Assembly: GCA_003551785.1 (NCBI GenBank)
Contig: PUNP01000730.1
Location: 1 to 5,817 of the forward strand
DNA length: 5,817 nucleotides
DNA from: Candidatus Brocadiaceae bacterium
GTDB taxonomy: Bacteria > Planctomycetota > Brocadiia > SM23-32
Direction of reading: 5' to 3'
Part shown: positions 1 to 3,113 of the stretch, in pieces
Position numbering within the stretch: the first letter of the stretch is position 1
Layout: each line of letters begins with the position of its first letter
The notes under the pieces: generated by a model
The model's input: only the letters and a program-made list of their open reading frames with translations
Told to the model about the DNA's origin: nothing
Database searches by the model: none
Program-made: the position numbers and the translations under genes

Positions 1-122
1 GCACGTTCTTCAATTAAATCGGCACAGGCGGTTAACTTAAGCCATTTCGTGTTACCACAGGAATTAAGATAGGGGGTTCTTATCATACCGCATCCAACAA
101 GCCCAACGTTAAGCGTTTTCAT
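1..122 (-). CDS. Gfo/Idh/MocA-family oxidoreductase, N-terminus only (runs off left edge)
   Basis: Only the first 40 codons are present; the gene continues beyond base 1. The start is the ATG at 120-122, supported by an AGGAG Shine-Dalgarno (plus-strand ctcct at 129-133) with a 6-nt spacer. The protein begins MKTLNVGLVGCGMI, a beta strand followed by the GxxGxG dinucleotide-binding loop (residues 7-12, GLVGCG). A second strand and the motif LTACADL (residues 30-36) follow, where the acidic residue normally contacts the ribose of NAD(P). This arrangement (VGCGMI ... ACADL.EER) is typical of the Rossmann domain of Gfo/Idh/MocA proteins, cytoplasmic NAD(P)-dependent enzymes that oxidise or reduce sugars, inositols and related compounds. 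The substrate-binding C-terminal domain is outside the window, so specificity is unknown. It lies 101 bases after the DUF401 gene in the same direction, but has its own promoter candidate. Family assignment is fairly sure; function is not. Confidence 0.85.
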   Translation of the reverse strand, partial: MKTLNVGLVGCGMIRTPYLNSCGNTKWLKLTACADLIEER

Positions 123-151
123 GTTATGCTCCTAAATAGTGGTAAAATTTG

Positions 152-171
152 TCTAATTAGAGTATTCTAAT
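152..171. promoter_or_regulatory. candidate operator: overlapping TCTAAT/ATTAGA palindromes
   Basis: Bases 152-161 form a perfect 10-bp palindrome (TCTAATTAGA). Its second half also pairs with TCTAAT at 166-171 across a 4-nt gap, so three half-sites TCTAAT, ATTAGA, TCTAAT occur in 20 bases. The block overlaps the -10 box and the predicted transcription start of the oxidoreductase gene, which is where a repressor site would be expected. No regulator gene is visible in the window and the binding protein is unknown. An AT-rich background makes chance palindromes more likely. Confidence 0.35.
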
Positions 172-192
172 GATTAAAAGGTTTTTTCTCAA
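164..192 (-). promoter_or_regulatory. sigma70-like promoter for the Gfo/Idh/MocA gene
   Basis: On the minus strand, TTGAGA (plus 187-192, 5 of 6 to the -35 consensus) is followed after exactly 17 nt by TAGAAT (plus 164-169, 5 of 6 to the -10 consensus). The predicted start falls near base 157, giving a 5' leader of about 35 nt with the AGGAG site at 129-133. This makes separate transcription of the oxidoreductase likely even if the upstream operon also reads through. The match is by eye only. Confidence 0.55.
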
Positions 193-223
193 GAGAATGT
201 CTTGTGATTTAATATTTCGCGAT

Positions 224-1591
224 TTAAGGCAAAACTATTTTCCAAAAAATACTTAATCCGATGGAGGCTGCCAACACCCAAAAGGCGGGCTTAAGCAGTT
301 CTAACATGTTTTTTACAACGGAAGTGTGGAAATGTTCGCTGGTTACCACCAGGCACACGTGCACAGGTGATAGCAGAAAACCTATATACCCGAACCCATA
401 AGCTAATACTGTCATTGACAGCATCTCACCAAAAGATGGTGAATTACCGATGAGACTCAAAACTATAGGGAAACTGGCCCCGATATAGCCGACAGCCATG
501 CCTGTAGCTAATGCAGTGACAAACGGCAATATCATCACGAGGGCTAAAAGCGGTATCCCCCAATTGCTGAGTTCCATACGCATCTGATCGACTAAATACA
601 GTCCAGCAGGCGTTTCCGACTCAATAAAGGCTCCATATATCCTTACGGCCAGAACTAATAATGCCATATTAAGTATTTTTTTTGAAAAAATTATTTTACG
701 CCATTTCCACCGTGGAACCGGCCGTTTGATTTGTAAGTAAAGCATGGCGACGAACAGGCCAATGTTCATGGGTAAATAACGGTTCAGAGGGGGAATACCA
801 TAGCGAGCCCCGGCGCCGGCATGGAGTAAGCGAATAACGCCATAACACACTATTACAACGATAATAGGCATCATCAACATAAACGTATTGGCTAATTTAT
901 TCTCTTCTTGTTCGCTGGGAGTGGAACCAGGGTTATCCGCAGGCGCAGGGATTTTGCGTAATAGTTGAAAGTGACCGGCCCATATTGCAGCGATGCTGAC
1001 CGGCATACCTAATAAAATCATTTGAGGCACATCAAATCCTGTAAGCTCCATCGTCAGCAATACGCCGGGGAACATCGGCCACCAGCATTCCCAGACATGA
1101 CGGAACCAATGATTTGTTATCGCTTTAAGTGAGTCGGAGGCATGATTTTCCGGGTCACAGCTTTGCACCATCGGCGCGGAGAATAATGCACCGCCCGGCA
1201 TAGGAAGGAATCCAATTAAAGCCGGTAGTATCCCCATCGCCGCATGTTTCGATACCTTGCCTTTAATATCATCGACAAGGTCTTTCATTATTCCGCTGTT
1301 TTGCATCTGGCGGCTGAGAATGATAACCTGACAGACGGTCAGGATAAGCATCAGGTTGTTGAGCGAGATTGCACTGGACATCGCAATCTCATACATAGAA
1401 AAGAGGTCATGGCGCGTCCATGTACCCAGCAATAAGGTACCGCATAATATGGAAACAATGAGCTTGCCACTGAAGGCATTTAATGTGAGAATAATCGCCA
1501 GAGTGAGCAAAACCTGTATGAGCACCGGTGGTGATGTTATATAGTGCATGATCAGCCAATCGACTACGTCTTTAATAGCAGAGCGAATCAA
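224..1591 (-). CDS. DUF401 family integral membrane transporter
   Basis: This 455-residue protein is almost entirely hydrophobic, with roughly ten or more membrane segments (about 20-58, 74-94, 118-140, 172-206, 237-256, 272-288, 305-322, 345-383, 391-417, 433-453) and a polar loop at 212-235. DUF401 signatures are the re-entrant-loop-like LPMPGGALFSAP (129-140), NHWFRHVWE (160-168), GMAVGYIGASFP (364-375) and the C-terminal LLSPVHVCLVVTSEHF (406-421). The family is uncharacterised and belongs, as far as I recall, with the ion-transporter (ArsB/DASS-like) clan, whose members move anions or organic acids. An organic-acid substrate is inferred here. The start is uncertain. The longest form begins at TTG (1589-1591), overlapping the upstream aldolase gene by 20 bases. 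An ATG at residue 15 (1547-1549) would give 441 residues, begin just before the first membrane segment and avoid the overlap. Neither has a clear Shine-Dalgarno, so translational coupling to the aldolase gene is plausible. Confidence 0.85.
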   Translation of the reverse strand: MIRSAIKDVVDWLIMHYITSPPVLIQVLLTLAIILTLNAFSGKLIVSILCGTLLLGTWTRHDLFSMYEIAMSSAISLNNLMLILTVCQVIILSRQMQNSGIMKDLVDDIKGKVSKHAAMGILPALIGFLPMPGGALFSAPMVQSCDPENHASDSLKAITNHWFRHVWECWWPMFPGVLLTMELTGFDVPQMILLGMPVSIAAIWAGHFQLLRKIPAPADNPGSTPSEQEENKLANTFMLMMPIIVVIVCYGVIRLLHAGAGARYGIPPLNRYLPMNIGLFVAMLYLQIKRPVPRWKWRKIIFSKKILNMALLVLAVRIYGAFIESETPAGLYLVDQMRMELSNWGIPLLALVMILPFVTALATGMAVGYIGASFPIVLSLIGNSPSFGEMLSMTVLAYGFGYIGFLLSPVHVCLVVTSEHFHTSVVKNMLELLKPAFWVLAASIGLSIFWKIVLP

Positions 1592-2606
1592 TCAGAGCTT
1601 TGTCATTCAGCCGCCCTTCGATCTCGACATCAAAGAAATCTGCAATAGGTGCAAATAATTCGGGGGTGTTTCTCTGGATGTCAAGAGCAGCTTTTCTGAC
1701 GACCTCAATTCCGTCCCTTGTCATTTTACCTAAGGGCTGTCTGGGAGGCCCCGCGTTCATCCCCAGTAGGTTCATGAGGGTTTTTACAGGAACAGGGTTC
1801 CTTGATTTGCAGAGGCGTGGGCCCCATGGGCTTGGTTCCTCTGTTTTTACGGTGACTATCCCTAATAGCGGCTTTAATGCGTTATACCATTTTTCGGCAG
1901 ATGGCATATCGTGATCCAATACGGCTGTTATCATTTTTTGCATCGGGCCCGGGGCGATATTAGACATTACACTTATAGCACCGGAAGCCGCGATGTCAGC
2001 GTCGGTCAGCATCGTATATGTCAGGTCGTCATCACCGCTAAGGATTTCCAGCTCTTCACCGGCGCATTCTCTTGACCTTCTCATGTTTTCAAGGCTGCCG
2101 CTGGCCTCTTTCACGGAATTAATATTGTCGAAATCTTTGCATAAAATCGCTAAATCTTCCGGTAAAAGCTGTGTTCCACTGCGACCGGGGATAACATAGG
2201 GTATAAACGGCATCTCAGGAAACGCCTTTGCTATCGGAGAAATATACTCACGCCGAATTTCGATGGAACTGGGTCCGTTATAATATGGTTCGACCAGCAG
2301 GGCGGCATCGGCACCGATATCGACGGCATGTTCTGTGCTGCGCATTGCCTCGGAAGTGGAGTTTGAGCCGGTACCTGCAATGGTTATGCATTTATCATGG
2401 CAATATTCCTTTACCTTCTCGATGACTTTGGAATGTTCCTCCCAGTCAAGAGTAGGACTTTCACCGGTTGTCCCCATTGCGAGTATGCCGCTTATTCCCT
2501 CCGCTATTTGAAACTCTACCAACTGCTGAAGTTTATTGTAATCGATTTCAAGCCCGTTTTCCTCTTTCATCGGGGTAACTAACGCCGTATAACAACCTTT
2601 AAACAT
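1572..2606 (-). CDS. DapA/N-acetylneuraminate lyase family aldolase with C-terminal extension
   Basis: This is a class I (Schiff-base) TIM-barrel aldolase of 344 residues. Family landmarks are all visible: GTTGES at 45-50 (T46/T47, pyruvate carboxylate binding), PYYN at 107-110, the catalytic tyrosine Y137 followed by IPGRSG (139-144), and the Schiff-base lysine K166 in SVKEASG. The intact PGRSG, with R142 where 4-hydroxy-tetrahydrodipicolinate synthase has its substrate-binding arginine, leans towards DapA-like rather than sialic-acid-lyase chemistry. However, the usual YN at the catalytic tyrosine is YV here. Typical members have 290-310 residues; the last 35 or so (about 310-344) are extra. 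The ATG at 2604-2606 is backed by GAGGT (plus acctc, 2615-2619) 8 nt upstream. Its tail overlaps the DUF401 transporter gene, so the two form an operon. Linkage to a transporter and an oxidoreductase instead of lysine genes favours a catabolic role (keto-acid or sugar-acid aldolase). Lysine biosynthesis cannot be excluded. Confidence 0.88.
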   Translation of the reverse strand: MFKGCYTALVTPMKEENGLEIDYNKLQQLVEFQIAEGISGILAMGTTGESPTLDWEEHSKVIEKVKEYCHDKCITIAGTGSNSTSEAMRSTEHAVDIGADAALLVEPYYNGPSSIEIRREYISPIAKAFPEMPFIPYVIPGRSGTQLLPEDLAILCKDFDNINSVKEASGSLENMRRSRECAGEELEILSGDDDLTYTMLTDADIAASGAISVMSNIAPGPMQKMITAVLDHDMPSAEKWYNALKPLLGIVTVKTEEPSPWGPRLCKSRNPVPVKTLMNLLGMNAGPPRQPLGKMTRDGIEVVRKAALDIQRNTPELFAPIADFFDVEIEGRLNDKALIDSLCY

Positions 2607-2645
2607 TTTTTTCTACCTCGTTGTTTGAGAGATATTTATTGGATG

Positions 2646-2674
2646 ATAATGTCGCTTAACATATTAGATATCAA
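2646..2674 (-). promoter_or_regulatory. possible proximal promoter for the aldolase-transporter operon
   Basis: On the minus strand, TTGATA (plus 2669-2674, 5 of 6 to -35) is followed after 17 nt by CATTAT (plus 2646-2651, 4 of 6 to -10). Transcription would begin about 30-35 nt upstream of the aldolase ATG, leaving a short leader containing GAGGT. A poorer overlapping alternative is TTGTCA (2682-2687) with TAATAT (2661-2666) at 15-nt spacing. The -10 box is weak, so this is a modest candidate compared with the distal promoter at 2887-2915. Confidence 0.35.
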
Positions 2675-2723
2675 TTCGTTATGACAATTTTGCCGTTGGT
2701 TTATAGACATGCAGGCCAGGGAC

Positions 2724-2844
2724 GTGGCCGAAAAGACAATTAAAGGTTCGTAGTGAGCCCTTTCAAGGGCTCCGAAATACAGAAATTGTAACGTACTCCC
2801 CTGGACGCTTGAAAGCGTCCACTACGAGCCGGGATTTCGGCCAC
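2724..2844. repeat. perfect 10-bp inverted repeat enclosing the REP-like pair
   Basis: gtggccgaaa at 2724-2733 is exactly complementary to tttcggccac at 2835-2844. Together with the inner flank pairing (2745-2755/2820-2830) and the two hairpins, it gives a closed four-stem, cloverleaf-like fold in either DNA strand or in a minus-strand transcript. The core TGGCCGAAAAG recurs a third time, inverted, at 3082-3092. Confidence 0.6.
2745..2830. repeat. BIME-like inverted pair of REP-type hairpins
   Basis: The left unit reads ggttcGTAGtg, then the hairpin at 2755-2772 (arms gagccctt/aagggctc). The right unit is its inverted copy: hairpin 2803-2820 (arms ggacgctt/aagcgtcc), then caCTACgagcc. The outer flanks (2745-2755 and 2820-2830) are complementary at 10 of 11 positions, with the odd pair a G-T wobble. 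Aligning the two units shows an identical core (cttTCaag) and identical GTAG flank. The stem arms differ, with changes on both sides that keep pairing. GTAG before a short palindrome, in inverted pairs with a short linker (about 30 nt here), is the layout known for REP/BIME elements mobilised by RAYT (TnpA-REP) proteins. No RAYT gene is in the window. Copy number elsewhere is unknown. Confidence 0.6.
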
Positions 2845-2886
2845 ACCACTGGTGGTCCACTCCATTAGCGTGAATATAATACTCAA

Positions 2887-2915
2887 ACTATAATTTATCG
2901 CAGCGTTTTTGTCAA
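2887..2915 (-). promoter_or_regulatory. strong sigma70-like promoter upstream of the repeat region, facing the aldolase gene
   Basis: On the minus strand, a perfect TTGACA -35 box (plus 2910-2915) is separated by exactly 17 nt from TATAGT (plus 2887-2892, 5 of 6 to -10). The predicted start is near base 2880, about 275 nt upstream of the aldolase ATG. If used, the transcript would contain the whole REP-like multi-hairpin structure (2724-2844) as a 5' leader. It could belong to the repeat element itself instead of to the operon. The identification rests on consensus match only. Confidence 0.55.
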
Positions 2916-2935
2916 GCGTTCGACCGTTGGGGATA

Positions 2936-2955
2936 ACAATTTGACTCAAAATTGT
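2936..2955. repeat. AT-rich inverted repeat (acaattt/aaattgt)
   Basis: acaattt at 2936-2942 pairs perfectly with aaattgt at 2949-2955 around a 6-nt centre (gactca). It lies about 20 bases upstream of the -35 box of the 2887-2915 promoter on the minus strand, so it could be an activator or repressor site for that promoter. It could equally be a simple chance palindrome in AT-rich DNA. Confidence 0.3.
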
Positions 2956-2977
2956 CGTTCATACTTAACTCAGACAT

Positions 2978-2998
2978 CCCTGCCTGTGGCAGGCAGGG
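2978..2998 (-). terminator. GC-rich hairpin downstream of the ligase gene, possible terminator without T-tract
   Basis: ccctgcctg (2978-2986) and caggcaggg (2990-2998) form a perfect 9-bp stem with a 3-nt loop. It lies about 115 bases after the stop codon of the acyltransferase-ligase gene and before the promoter facing the aldolase operon, the right place to separate the two units. No run of T follows on either strand, so it is not a canonical intrinsic terminator. It may instead be another dispersed palindromic repeat. Confidence 0.35.
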
Positions 2999-3047
2999 CC
3001 GATTCCGCCGGTATGGAGGATGAGCCAGTCCCTGTCGGGGCGCGGTT

Positions 3048-3070
3048 GCACATGAAGTTGGGGCATGTGC
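3048..3070. repeat. 7-bp inverted repeat (gcacatg/catgtgc)
   Basis: gcacatg at 3048-3054 is complementary to catgtgc at 3064-3070 across a 9-nt loop containing gggg. It lies in the 3' region of the acyltransferase-ligase transcript, about 45 bases past the stop. No T-tract follows. Its role, if any, is unknown. Confidence 0.3.
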
Positions 3071-3113
3071 TCATTATTAGCCTTTTCGGCCAAGCCCCTA
3101 TTGGAATGGACCA

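Larger units (their letters stand above)
2718..3099. repeat. 18-bp imperfect inverted repeats (16/18) bracketing the spacer, MITE-like
   Basis: The sequence at 2718-2735 (AGGGACGTGGCCGAAAAG) matches the reverse complement of 3082-3099 at 16 of 18 positions, including 11 consecutive ones. The pair brackets about 380 bases that contain no gene, as in a miniature inverted-repeat element. I see no target-site duplication outside the ends and no TA or other known hallmark, so an insertion is not proven. Confidence 0.4.
2607..3113. other. 507-base intergenic region filled with nested inverted repeats
   Basis: No convincing gene lies here. The region holds two minus-strand promoter candidates near the aldolase gene and several inverted repeats: a REP-like doublet (2745-2830) inside a 10-bp stem (2724-2733/2835-2844), two long imperfect inverted repeats that span most of the spacer, and three smaller hairpins (2936-2955, 2978-2998, 3048-3070). 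The density of palindromes and the lack of coding potential point to small non-autonomous repetitive elements that have accumulated between two transcription units. Confidence 0.7.

Noticed and set aside
182..197. T-rich run plus ttctc/gagaa hairpin as a terminator for the transporter gene
   Set aside because: On the transcribed (minus) strand the stem is followed by A, not T, so the order is wrong for an intrinsic terminator; the segment also holds the -35 box of the next gene.
1600..1914. 104-codon plus-strand ORF opposite the aldolase
   Set aside because: Antisense shadow of a gene with all catalytic motifs intact; no ribosome site or recognisable domain.
2931..2942. ggataacaattt, identical to part of the E. 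coli lac operator
   Set aside because: The other half of the operator is missing, and a 12-base AT-rich match without LacI context is coincidence.
2740..2949. 69-codon ORF on the minus strand in the spacer
   Set aside because: It runs straight through the REP-like doublet and the -10/-35 promoter candidate; its residues are just the translation of the palindromes and it has no recognisable domain.
2607..3113. CRISPR array or tRNA gene in the repeat-rich spacer
   Set aside because: The repeats are inverted pairs, not evenly spaced direct repeats, and the cloverleaf-like fold lacks tRNA landmarks (T-loop sequence, anticodon arm sizes, CCA-compatible acceptor).
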